This document shows, one piece after another, positions 1-4,293 of a stretch of DNA of 7,793 nt. Position numbers and translations under genes: made by a program. The stretch is from the NCBI GenBank assembly GCA_934615635.1, contig CAKTTT010000111.1:1-7793 (forward strand), read 5' to 3'. The stretch comes from an uncultured Eubacteriales bacterium (GTDB taxonomy: Bacteria > Bacillota > Clostridia > Oscillospirales > Acutalibacteraceae). The notes below the pieces were generated by a model. That model saw only the letters and a program-made list of their open reading frames with translations, was not told the DNA's origin and made no database searches. Numbering within the stretch: position 1 is the stretch's first letter; the number at the start of each line of letters is the position of its first letter.

Positions 1-44
1 ATATGGAGGCCGTCTGGCAGGAATATGCGGCGGCAAACCCCTAG
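1..44 (+). CDS. C-terminal end of an unidentified protein (partial)
   Basis: The frame entered at position 3 is open from the window edge and stops at TAG (42-44). It reads as a short tail, MEAVWQEYAAANP, of acidic and alanine-rich character. Only 13 codons are visible, so neither the family nor the start can be judged. The ATG at 3-5 need not be the true start. A new promoter and gene follow on the same strand, which fits a gene ending here. The call rests only on an open frame with plausible composition. Confidence 0.35.
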   Translation, partial: MEAVWQEYAAANP

Positions 45-98
45 TCTCTGCATACGCGCCTACTTCGGTTATTGACCACCGTCCTGTGAAAGCTTCCC

Positions 99-127
99 TT
101 GTAAATAATGCCACAAAATGTTAAAAT
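99..127 (+). promoter_or_regulatory. Putative sigma-A promoter of the 111-residue gene
   Basis: TTGTAA (99-104) and TAAAAT (122-127) are separated by 17 bases, matching the housekeeping consensus at most positions. Transcription would begin near 134 and give a leader of about 60 bases before the GTG at 193. Judged by eye only. Confidence 0.5.
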
Positions 128-192
128 CATGAAACACCGGATAAGATTCGCGGAACGAACCGACAGACCGGAACCGTAAGGGGCGATCGCTT

Positions 193-528
193 GTGGCAAA
201 GCATTCGTTTGGGATCCTGCAGCAGAATCCGCCGCTTCATCGGCGGTATGATGAGTATGAGCCGGAAAAATACGGCTGTATTGATGTGGATGATGCCCTT
301 ATTGAGCCTCTGCTGCCCGCCTTGCAGGAAATGGACTGTTTTTGGCACACCCTGCGGCAGCCCGGCAAGGGTCTGGCATACACGGGGATCACCCTGATTC
401 CGCCGGCCTCGCTTCCTCTTTTCCGCCGCCTGCTGCGGAAAGCCGAGCAAGAAGAGCTGGCGGAGCTCCTTCGCCTGGCCGATAAAGCGCAGGCGGAAAA
501 CCATTATCTCTTGCACTTCGGCATATAA
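193..528 (+). CDS. Uncharacterised 111-residue protein, GTG start
   Basis: I do not recognise this family and propose no function. The protein has a plausible composition and a mixed character. A tyrosine- and acid-rich stretch (YDEYEPEKYGCIDVDD, about residues 19-34) is followed by PLLPALQEMDCFWHTL (39-54), a glycine/isoleucine segment GKGLAYTGITLIPP (58-71), and a charged helix-like region (RRLLRKAEQEELAELLRLADKAQAE, about 78-102) ending in HYLLHFGI. There is no signal peptide or membrane span, so it is probably cytoplasmic. The GTG start at 193 is chosen because AAGGGG (178-183) lies nine bases upstream and a promoter-like sequence sits at 99-127. The gene stands alone, with no close downstream gene in the same unit. 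The length and the start are the main uncertainties. Confidence 0.7.
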   Translation: MAKHSFGILQQNPPLHRRYDEYEPEKYGCIDVDDALIEPLLPALQEMDCFWHTLRQPGKGLAYTGITLIPPASLPLFRRLLRKAEQEELAELLRLADKAQAENHYLLHFGI

Positions 529-648
529 AAGGAATTCCCTTTCCACAGGAAAAGGAGTACCGTCTGACGGCCGCGCATCATCCATGGATCAACGCCTGCT
601 CTACTTTTTTTGTAAATCCCGGTAATAATAGAGGGGCGGCGACGGCCG

Positions 649-927
649 GTGACGGTAAACCGATGGAAATCTCTTTACGACCGGCTTGAGGGAAACCGCT
701 TCCTTCTGGCGATGCAAAGCGACATTATGATGGCCAGACCCTTGCTTCCGGTGAGCCTCCCGGCTGACGGCTGCCGAAGCGTACTCCACTCGCTGTTCGG
801 CGGCGCAGTCTACCAATTCCCGTACGTTATCCTATTCGCCGCGCTGGAGCAGAACACCGCCGCAGAATGGCGGTTCCCCAGCGTCCCGCCCCTCTTTTCA
901 CGCCCCTCCTCCTATCCTATATGGTAA
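649..927 (+). CDS. Doubtful 92-codon ORF, possibly a gene remnant
   Basis: This GTG-initiated frame encodes 92 residues and matches nothing I recognise. In its favour, a purine-rich GAGGGGCGG (630-638) lies upstream and a strong terminator begins 38 bases after the TAA stop. The segment FGGAVYQFPYVILFAALEQN (about residues 50-69) looks like a hydrophobic protein stretch. Against it, the C-terminal third is proline- and serine-rich, as in shadow frames, and no motif is visible. It may be a decayed gene fragment. The 529-648 stretch before it contains no feature I can support. Confidence 0.22.
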   Translation: MTVNRWKSLYDRLEGNRFLLAMQSDIMMARPLLPVSLPADGCRSVLHSLFGGAVYQFPYVILFAALEQNTAAEWRFPSVPPLFSRPSSYPIW

Positions 928-965
928 ATAAAATGCGGATATCGGGCCGGTCCCTTTTTACAGCA

Positions 966-1008
966 AAGCCCCTTCCATCTTGCTGCAGCAGGACGGAAGG
1001 GGCTTTTT
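966..1008 (+). terminator. Strong intrinsic terminator
   Basis: AAGCCCCTTCC (966-976) pairs perfectly with GGAAGGGGCTT (995-1005). An inner hairpin (978-984 with 987-993) nearly fills the loop. The stem runs into a five-T tract (1004-1008). It ends transcription entering from 193-927 and insulates the XRE gene downstream. Confidence 0.85.
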
Positions 1009-1131
1009 CAACTTTTGGGCGGACTGCCCTGCGCAGCCCTCGATCAAGGCTAACAGGCGCAAACTATTGGCGGGAAGTTCTGCCATTCTGTCAAGGGCAG
1101 CAATACCACCGGTTTGCGTACCGTTGCTGAC

Positions 1132-1153
1132 TATAATACAATAGATATATAAT
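1132..1153 (+). promoter_or_regulatory. Possible -10 region(s) of the XRE gene
   Basis: Two TATAAT hexamers occur, at 1132-1137 and 1148-1153. The second lies 18 bases after TTGCTG (1124-1129), but its start point would fall on the ribosome binding site. The first has only a poor -35 match. Either could serve. A promoter is expected here because a terminator lies just upstream. Confidence 0.4.
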
Positions 1154-1168
1154 AAATGGGGTGATTTT

Positions 1169-1600
1169 ATGTTAAATGATTACGAATCCTTACGAAAAGT
1201 AGGTGATAACATTAGGAAAGAAAGGAAGAGCCAGGGGCTGACTCTTCTGGAGATGCATTTGAGATCCGGCGTAGACTCCAAAAATCTTGGAAAGATTGAA
1301 AAGGGAAACAATTTCACTGTATGCACTCTTTTACGCATCGCCTGCGCTTTAGACGTGGAACCGGATACCCTGCTCAAGCCCCGGGAAGACACGGACGTAC
1401 AGCATCCCAAGGAAAACGGGAGCTCCGCCGGCTCCGGCCAAGACTGTGAGATATTGGCTAGAGCGTTGGGCTATATCTGCCGCAGTATGCCGCCCTATGT
1501 ATGGGAACGGCTGGTGGAATTGATGAAGCCCCGCTCCCACGAAAAAATCAGCTTGAAAAATGCAGAGAATGGAGCAGATGAAAAGGATGAGGAAACTTGA
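1169..1600 (+). CDS. XRE-family helix-turn-helix transcriptional regulator
   Basis: This is a 143-residue cytoplasmic DNA-binding protein. Residues about 7-69 form a Cro/C1-type HTH: VGDNIRKERKSQGLTLLEM begins it, SGVDSKNLGKIEKGNN is the turn and recognition-helix region, and LLRIACALDVEPDTLL closes it. A polar linker (about 72-91) leads to a probable helical segment, CEILARALGYICRSMPPYVWERLVELM (93-119), which may mediate dimerisation. The tail is highly charged. The ATG has GGGGTG (1158-1163) upstream. Its 3' end overlaps the next gene by 41 bases, so the two are probably translated together. Its target is unknown. Self-regulation is common for such small XRE proteins, but no palindrome was identified at its promoter. 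Confidence 0.88.
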   Translation: MLNDYESLRKVGDNIRKERKSQGLTLLEMHLRSGVDSKNLGKIEKGNNFTVCTLLRIACALDVEPDTLLKPREDTDVQHPKENGSSAGSGQDCEILARALGYICRSMPPYVWERLVELMKPRSHEKISLKNAENGADEKDEET

Positions 1601-1838
1601 CCGCGTTGTCTACCGTACCCGCAAGGAGCATCTTTACCACCCCGATCTAGGCGCTTACAACAGCTATGGCATCGCTATTTTTGTGAAATATAACCACAAA
1701 ACGCTGGATTATATCAGTGATGTGGACGTAAGCCGGCAACGGGCGAAAAAAATCGCCGCGCTCCTCAACCGGTTCGCCGTTCATCCTCATGATGTCCGGG
1801 ACGTGATCGAAGATATCCGCGACGATCCGCATTTTTAA
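1560..1838 (+). CDS. DUF6514-like small protein
   Basis: Up to 92 residues. The segments LGAYNSYGIAIFV, LDYISDVDVSRQRAKKIAALLNRF and VHPHDVRDVIEDI resemble the clostridial DUF6514 family as I recall it: a YGI strand, an 'ISDV' segment, then a helix and a 'H-DVxED' C-terminus. The function of that family is unknown to me. The start is ambiguous. The longest frame begins at 1560, but in-frame ATGs also occur at 1569, 1578 and 1587. The family-like part starts with MRKLDRVVY at 1587, and a GGAG (1571-1574) could serve 1587. All choices overlap the XRE gene, implying coupled translation. It is soluble and probably cytoplasmic. A short hairpin with a T tract follows about 70 bases downstream. Confidence 0.75.
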   Translation: MQRMEQMKRMRKLDRVVYRTRKEHLYHPDLGAYNSYGIAIFVKYNHKTLDYISDVDVSRQRAKKIAALLNRFAVHPHDVRDVIEDIRDDPHF

Positions 1839-1910
1839 ACGGCTTTCATTTCCCCTTTCTCCGAAGGAAAACCGTACCTCTTTCAGGAAAATCCGCCCTA
1901 TTGGCCCGAT

Positions 1911-1930
1911 AAAGCGGCTATTCGCTTTTT
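1911..1930 (+). terminator. Weak intrinsic terminator after the XRE/DUF6514-like unit
   Basis: AAAGCG (1911-1916) pairs with CGCTTT (1923-1928) around a six-base loop, and the T run extends to 1930. The stem is short, but the position between an operon end and the next promoter (1994) makes it believable. Confidence 0.45.
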
Positions 1931-1993
1931 AACACCACTGCACGCATTTGATTCCATTTTTCAGCGATTTCGTGAATAAATTCCACATCATCG

Positions 1994-2023
1994 TTGACAG
2001 GATTACTCGTCGCAGGGTACAAT
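1994..2023 (+). promoter_or_regulatory. Promoter P1 of RHH cassette 1
   Basis: TTGACA (1994-1999) is a perfect -35. An 18-base spacer leads to TACAAT (2018-2023). The same geometry occurs at 2450-2479 and 3209-3238, which strongly supports all three. The operator-like GTATAAGTATGCC (2032-2044) covers the predicted start. Its AAGTATGCC is the exact reverse complement of GGCATACTT at 2152-2160 in the same leader. Confidence 0.7.
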
Positions 2024-2041
2024 AACATTATGTATAAGTAT

Positions 2042-2068
2042 GCCCACACCAAATATGTTGGTGCGGGC
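2042..2068 (+). repeat. Hairpin of RHH cassette 1
   Basis: GCCCACACCAA (2042-2052) pairs with TTGGTGCGGGC (2058-2068) with one A/C mismatch and a five-base loop. It corresponds to the larger inverted repeats in cassettes 2 and 3 (shared CCCACACC / GGTGCGGG). It lacks their outer CAGCAATA left arm and their conserved loop. No T run follows directly, so it is not an obvious terminator. Confidence 0.6.
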
Positions 2069-2119
2069 TATTGTTGCTGTATTCTTTTAAGGCAATTTCT
2101 ACCCTCTTTTGTCGAGGAT

Positions 2120-2170
2120 AGTATAGCATACTTGTGCAAGTATTTTCTATAGGCATACTTGCCAAAGTAT
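2120..2170. promoter_or_regulatory. Conserved AGTATAGCATA box and two operator-like sites, cassette 1
   Basis: AGTATAGCATA (2120-2130) recurs in all three cassettes. It runs into the palindrome ATACTTG-TG-CAAGTAT (2128-2143). A second site repeats it: GCATACTTG...AAGTAT at 2126-2143 and again at 2153-2170, 15 of 18 bases identical and 27 bases apart. Paired palindromes in the leader of an RHH gene are typical of self-repression. The assignment as operators is inference. Confidence 0.6.
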
Positions 2171-2234
2171 TTCGCCGAAAAATGTGATAATTGTCATGTG
2201 TTCGCCAAAATCATTCATGAGGAGAATCAGTCAT

Positions 2235-2453
2235 ATGGGAGGAAAAACTTCAGCCGCCGCCAAGAACAGATATAACGCCAAAGCCTACGACCGCATCACT
2301 CTGCTGGTCCCCAAGGGCAGCAAGGAACAAATCGCAGAAGCTGCCCGGGCGAAGGGCCAAAGCGTCAACAGCTATATCACCAGTCTGATTCGAGCGGACA
2401 TACCGGAGCCTTTCTCCACACATTCCCATGAACGCGAGGAAAAAGGCCGTTGA
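2235..2453 (+). CDS. Arc-like ribbon-helix-helix protein, cassette 1 (RHH1)
   Basis: 72 residues. The fold is inferred from a basic N-terminal arm (KNRYNAKAYD, 10-19), a short beta strand RITLLVP (20-26), helix A (SKEQIAEAARAKG, 29-41), the turn QSVNS, and helix B (YITSLIRADI, 47-56). This matches the Arc/CopG pattern 'xFNLRWP...GRSVNSEI'. RHH proteins bind DNA as dimers through the paired strands. By alignment to Arc Q9/N11/R13 the contact residues would be R20, T22 and L24; the last is unusual, since the paralogues have R there. The ATG at 2235 is preferred over an in-frame ATG at 2184 because AGGAG (2220-2224) lies ten bases upstream and the RHH domain begins soon after. The tail (PEPFSTHSHEREEKGR) is longer than in the paralogues. 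The TGA stop lies inside the -35 box of the next cassette. Probably self-regulating; other targets unknown. Confidence 0.85.
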   Translation: MGGKTSAAAKNRYNAKAYDRITLLVPKGSKEQIAEAARAKGQSVNSYITSLIRADIPEPFSTHSHEREEKGR

Positions 2454-2479
2454 CAGTGTGACCTCTAAAAGGATACAAT
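2450..2479 (+). promoter_or_regulatory. Promoter P1 of RHH cassette 2
   Basis: TTGACA (2450-2455), 18-base spacer, TACAAT (2474-2479). The -35 overlaps the RHH1 stop codon. The upstream 17 bases AAAAAGGCCGTTGACAG (2440-2456) recur exactly at 3199-3215 in cassette 3. Confidence 0.75.
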
Positions 2480-2484
2480 AGCTT

Positions 2485-2504
2485 TATATGGGTATGCATA
2501 TATA
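2485..2504. promoter_or_regulatory. Operator-like site over the P1 start, cassette 2
   Basis: The AT-rich sequence ATGGGTATGCATATATA (2488-2504) starts nine bases after the -10. It matches 14 of 17 bases of ATGGGTGTACCTATATA (2671-2687), the site just before the RHH2 gene in the same cassette. A bound RHH protein would block the promoter. Confidence 0.55.
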
Positions 2505-2561
2505 CAGCAATATCCCACACCGTTCCGACTGCAGAATCCCACGGTGCGGGTATTGCTGTAT
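2502..2561 (+). repeat. Long inverted repeat (hairpin) of RHH cassette 2
   Basis: CAGCAATATCCCACACCGT (2505-2523) pairs with ACGGTGCGGGTATTGCTG (2541-2558). There are 18 pairs, one mismatch and one bulge, with up to three more A-T pairs outside. The 17-base loop contains GACTGCAGAATC, whose core returns in cassette 3. The RNA would be made from P1. No T run follows, which argues against a simple terminator. Confidence 0.75.
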
Positions 2562-2622
2562 TTGGAGTGCCAACATGCGCCGAACAAGAAACGGTGTACC
2601 TTATCCTCTTTTCAGCAAGGAC

Positions 2623-2687
2623 AGTATAGCATATATAGGTATACCCATACAATAGGCAAAACCAACAAATATGGGTGTACCTATATA
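2623..2687. promoter_or_regulatory. AGTATAGCATA box and paired operator-like inverted repeat, cassette 2
   Basis: AGTATAGCATA (2623-2633) overlaps the left arm TATATAGGTATACCCATA (2632-2649). The right arm TATGGGTGTACCTATATA (2670-2687) is its reverse complement at 17 of 18 positions. Each arm is itself centred on a near-palindrome (GGTATACC, GGTGTACC). The pair ends 12 bases before the ribosome binding site. It may act as two protein-binding sites or as an RNA stem; duplication of one arm at P1 favours binding sites. Confidence 0.65.
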
Positions 2688-2713
2688 TCGAAATTGATTG
2701 GAGGCGCTGTCAA

Positions 2714-2908
2714 ATGTCTACGGATGCGAAAAAGAGAGCGGTTAAAAAATACCAGGAAAAGTTTGACACAGTGGTTATTCGCGTTCCCAAAGGGGAAAAA
2801 CAGATCATAGCCATCCATGCGGCCGCCCGCGGGGAATCCATTATGAAATTTGTCCGGCGCGCCGTCTGCGAGACAATGGCGCGTGACAAGGATAGCGAGG
2901 AGGTATAA
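2714..2908 (+). CDS. Arc-like ribbon-helix-helix protein, cassette 2, first gene (RHH2)
   Basis: 64 residues. A basic arm (KKRAVKKYQEK, 6-16) leads to the predicted beta strand TVVIRVP (19-25), helix A (KGEKQIIAIHAAARG, 26-40), the turn ESIMK and helix B (FVRRAVCETMA). Predicted DNA-contact residues by Arc alignment are T19, V21 and R23. The ATG at 2714 is chosen over an upstream in-frame ATG (2675) because GGAGG (2700-2704) is nine bases before it and 2675 lies inside the right operator arm. It sits two bases before the next RHH gene, whose ribosome binding site (2899-2903) lies within this gene's last codons, so the two should be translationally coupled. Helix B differs from the MNGMIVRLIRxEM pattern of RHH3-5, making this the more diverged partner; heterodimers with RHH3 are possible. 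Confidence 0.88.
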   Translation: MSTDAKKRAVKKYQEKFDTVVIRVPKGEKQIIAIHAAARGESIMKFVRRAVCETMARDKDSEEV

Positions 2909-2910
2909 AT

Positions 2911-3090
2911 ATGCAAACAGAGGCGCAGAAACGAGCGAACAGAAAATATAATCAGGAAAAATGCGACAGTATACGTATCCGGGTACAGAAAGGGGATAAG
3001 GCCAAGATCGCCGCCTTTGCCCAGGCCAACGGTGAAAGCATGAACGGCATGATCGTCCGGCTCATCCGGGAGGAGATGGAGCGCGGATAG
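2911..3090 (+). CDS. Arc-like ribbon-helix-helix protein, cassette 2, second gene (RHH3)
   Basis: 59 residues, short enough for a default gene caller to miss. Layout: N-terminal arm TEAQKRANRKYNQEKCD (3-19), predicted beta strand SIRIRVQ (20-26), helix A (DKAKIAAFAQANG, 29-41), turn ESMN, helix B (GMIVRLIREEMER, 46-58). Predicted contact residues are S20, R22 and R24, more basic than in its paralogues. Q26 replaces the usual strand-ending proline. GGAGG (2899-2903) precedes the ATG by seven bases. From codon 30 to the stop its DNA is almost identical to RHH5 (89 of 92 bases), while the first half is diverged. It ends at TAG, followed by a pyrimidine-rich stretch. Confidence 0.87.
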   Translation: MQTEAQKRANRKYNQEKCDSIRIRVQKGDKAKIAAFAQANGESMNGMIVRLIREEMERG

Positions 3091-3124
3091 ACCCTCTCCC
3101 TCCTTCAAAGTAACAAAGAGAAGG

Positions 3125-3171
3125 AACCCCCTTTAGAGATTCCCTTTCTACTATATGGTAAAATGGGGTTT
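3125..3171 (+). terminator. Possible weak terminator of cassette 2
   Basis: AACCCC (3125-3130) can pair with GGGGTT (3165-3170), followed by two more T (TTTT, 3169-3172). The loop is long (34 bases) and only partly structured. Transcription may well continue towards cassette 3. Confidence 0.25.
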
Positions 3172-3208
3172 TCCGCTCGCATCTAAATAGATATGACAAA
3201 AAAGGCCG

Positions 3209-3238
3209 TTGACAGCCCGGCTGCTGTAAGAGTATAGT
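3209..3238 (+). promoter_or_regulatory. Promoter P1 of RHH cassette 3
   Basis: TTGACA (3209-3214), 18-base spacer, TATAGT (3233-3238). The dyad-like GTATACGTATATAC (3245-3258) covers the predicted start, in the place of the cassette 1 and 2 operator-like sites. The -10 to first ATG distance (3233 to 3473) equals that of cassette 2 (2474 to 2714): 240 bases. Confidence 0.75.
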
Positions 3239-3258
3239 GAGAATGTATACGTATATAC

Positions 3259-3309
3259 AGCAATACCCCTCACCGTCCTGACTGCGAATCTGTCGGTGTG
3301 GGTATTGCT
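3259..3309 (+). repeat. Long inverted repeat (hairpin) of RHH cassette 3
   Basis: AGCAATACCC (3259-3268) pairs with GGGTATTGCT (3300-3309), and CACCG (3271-3275) with CGGTG (3294-3298), with a small internal bulge. The 18-base loop contains GACTGCGAATC, matching GACTGCAGAATC of cassette 2. Arms and loop are both conserved in sequence, beyond what pairing alone needs. Confidence 0.75.
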
Positions 3310-3378
3310 TTGCAATGAAGAATGGGTGAGCCGAACAAAGAAATACGGTATCTTTTTCTTTCCTTCTCCGGCAATAAT

Positions 3379-3444
3379 AGTATAGCATATATAAGCTATC
3401 TCATCAATTGTGAAAACTCCCGAATATAAGATAGCTTATATATG
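3379..3444. promoter_or_regulatory. AGTATAGCATA box and perfect 16-base inverted repeat, cassette 3
   Basis: AGTATAGCATA (3379-3389) overlaps the left arm CATATATAAGCTATCT (3386-3401). The right arm AGATAGCTTATATATG (3429-3444) is its exact reverse complement, with 27 bases between. The sequence is unrelated to the cassette 2 arms except for AT-richness, although the placement is the same. Probable paired RHH-binding sites; an RNA stem in the leader is the alternative. Confidence 0.65.
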
Positions 3445-3472
3445 AAAAATCATCAAAATCGGAGGTGTCGAC

Positions 3473-3655
3473 ATGTCCAGTGAGGCAAATCGCAAAGCTG
3501 TAAAAAAATACAATCATGATAAAGTCGATATGATCACCGTACGTGTCCCTAAAGGAGAAAAAGCTAAAATTATCGCTTTAGCCAAAAGAAACGGTGAAAG
3601 TGTCAATGGCATGATTATCCGATTATTGCGGAGTGAGATGGAAACAGATAAGTAA
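3473..3655 (+). CDS. Arc-like ribbon-helix-helix protein, cassette 3, first gene (RHH4)
   Basis: 60 residues. The N-terminal arm NRKAVKKYNHDKVD (6-19) leads to the predicted beta strand MITVRVP (20-26), helix A (EKAKIIALAKRNG, 29-41), turn ESVN and helix B (GMIIRLLRSEMET). GESVN at the turn matches the Arc 'GRSVNSE' region closely. Predicted contact residues are M20, T22 and R24, the same set as RHH5. GGAGGTG (3461-3467) gives a strong ribosome binding site. Its third positions are more AT-rich than in RHH3 and RHH5, suggesting a different age or source. RHH5 follows after 17 bases and is surely co-transcribed. Confidence 0.88.
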   Translation: MSSEANRKAVKKYNHDKVDMITVRVPKGEKAKIIALAKRNGESVNGMIIRLLRSEMETDK

Positions 3656-3672
3656 AGAGGGGGGATAAACGC

Positions 3673-3852
3673 ATGTCAAATGAATCCATCCGTAAAGCGG
3701 TCGGCAAGTATAACCGTGAAAAAGTGGAGATGATCACTCTACGCGTTCCCAAGGGAGAAAAGGCCAGGATTGCCGCCTTTGCCCAGGCCAACGGCGAAAG
3801 CATGAACGGCATGATCGTCCGGCTCATCCGGGAGGAGATGGAGCGCGGATAA
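3673..3852 (+). CDS. Arc-like ribbon-helix-helix protein, cassette 3, second gene (RHH5)
   Basis: 59 residues. Layout: N-terminal arm SIRKAVGKYNREKVE (5-19), predicted beta strand MITLRVP (20-26), helix A (EKARIAAFAQANG, 29-41), turn ESMN, helix B (GMIVRLIREEMER). The purine run GAGGGGGG (3657-3664) is the ribosome binding site. The N-terminal half resembles RHH4, while the C-terminal half is nearly identical in DNA to RHH3, so the gene is a mosaic of the two lineages. Since helix B forms the dimer core in this fold, RHH3 and RHH5 have near-identical interfaces and could cross-dimerise despite different predicted DNA contacts. A hairpin with a short T run follows at once. Confidence 0.87.
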   Translation: MSNESIRKAVGKYNREKVEMITLRVPKGEKARIAAFAQANGESMNGMIVRLIREEMERG

Positions 3853-3864
3853 GCCCTTCCCCTC

Positions 3865-3893
3865 TCCGCCGCTTTTCATAAGCGCGGGCTTTT
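3865..3893 (+). terminator. Terminator after the RHH array
   Basis: TCCG and CGCTT (3865-3874, with a bulged C) pair with AAGCGCGGG (3880-3888) around TTCAT, followed by CTTTT. It lies 12 bases after the RHH5 stop. The T run is short. Confidence 0.5.
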
Positions 3894-4231
3894 CCTGCCG
3901 CAAGCCTTCCGCCCGGGTTACAGCCTATCGAATAAGCCTCGCCGCTCCCCCGCGGGTGCGTGAATGAAACTTGTGTCAGCGCAGTGGGAGCGCATCCCGT
4001 TTTCGCAGCTTTTTTGGCGGCTCTCCATAAGAGCGCCTGGATTGAGGCATTTTTGCGCTCCATTTCGTTGGCCGCGGGCCCTTCCTCACAATCCTGATTC
4101 CACTCGTATTAAGAGGGCTGAACGCCCGCAAGCCCTTCAGCGTCTTATGCACGAGCATGGAGGGACCATCCGATCCGATTTGATCCGGCCGTTTCCCGGG
4201 CGCGGACTTCCAGGCTCCGCCGCCCGGTCTG
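3894..4231. other. Non-coding stretch with no recognised feature
   Basis: Between the RHH array and the terminator shared with the opposing gene I see no credible gene, tRNA or repeat. Open frames here run through the downstream terminator or the opposite-strand gene and are arginine/proline-rich, typical of chance frames in GC-rich DNA. Confidence 0.5.
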
Positions 4232-4273
4232 AAAAAGGCTTCCGGCAGTGGCCGGGAGCCCTTTTCGTTTTTT
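4232..4273. terminator. Bidirectional intrinsic terminator
   Basis: GGCTTCCGGC (4237-4246) pairs with GCCGGGAGCC (4251-4260), a ten-pair stem including one G-T pair, with a four-base loop. On the minus strand a TTTTT tract follows (4236-4232). On the plus strand CTTTTCGTTTTTT follows (4261-4273). It serves the membrane-protein gene ending 34 bases away and can stop plus-strand transcripts from the RHH side. Confidence 0.85.
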
Positions 4274-4293
4274 CCGCCGATCCTTTTGCCGCC

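Noticed and set aside
867..1130. 87-codon plus-strand ORF
   Set aside because: It reads straight through the strong terminator at 966-1008 and lacks a good ribosome binding site.
2544..2810. 88-codon plus-strand ORF across the cassette 2 leader
   Set aside because: It crosses the hairpin, operator arms and the start of RHH2 in another frame. The matching region of cassette 3 has early stops, so it is not conserved.
2042..3309. CRISPR-like or MITE array
   Set aside because: Only three copies at spacings of about 460 and 755 bases, with genes between them, no regular spacers and no evident target-site duplications.
1994..3893. Type II toxin-antitoxin systems based on the RHH genes
   Set aside because: No toxin-like gene (RelE, MazF, PIN or similar) lies next to any of the five RHH genes; the partners are RHH proteins themselves.
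3062..4063. Two minus-strand ORFs sharing the ending IRAPSPPG
   Set aside because: The shared peptide is just the antisense reading of the direct repeat in RHH3 and RHH5. Neither ORF has other support.
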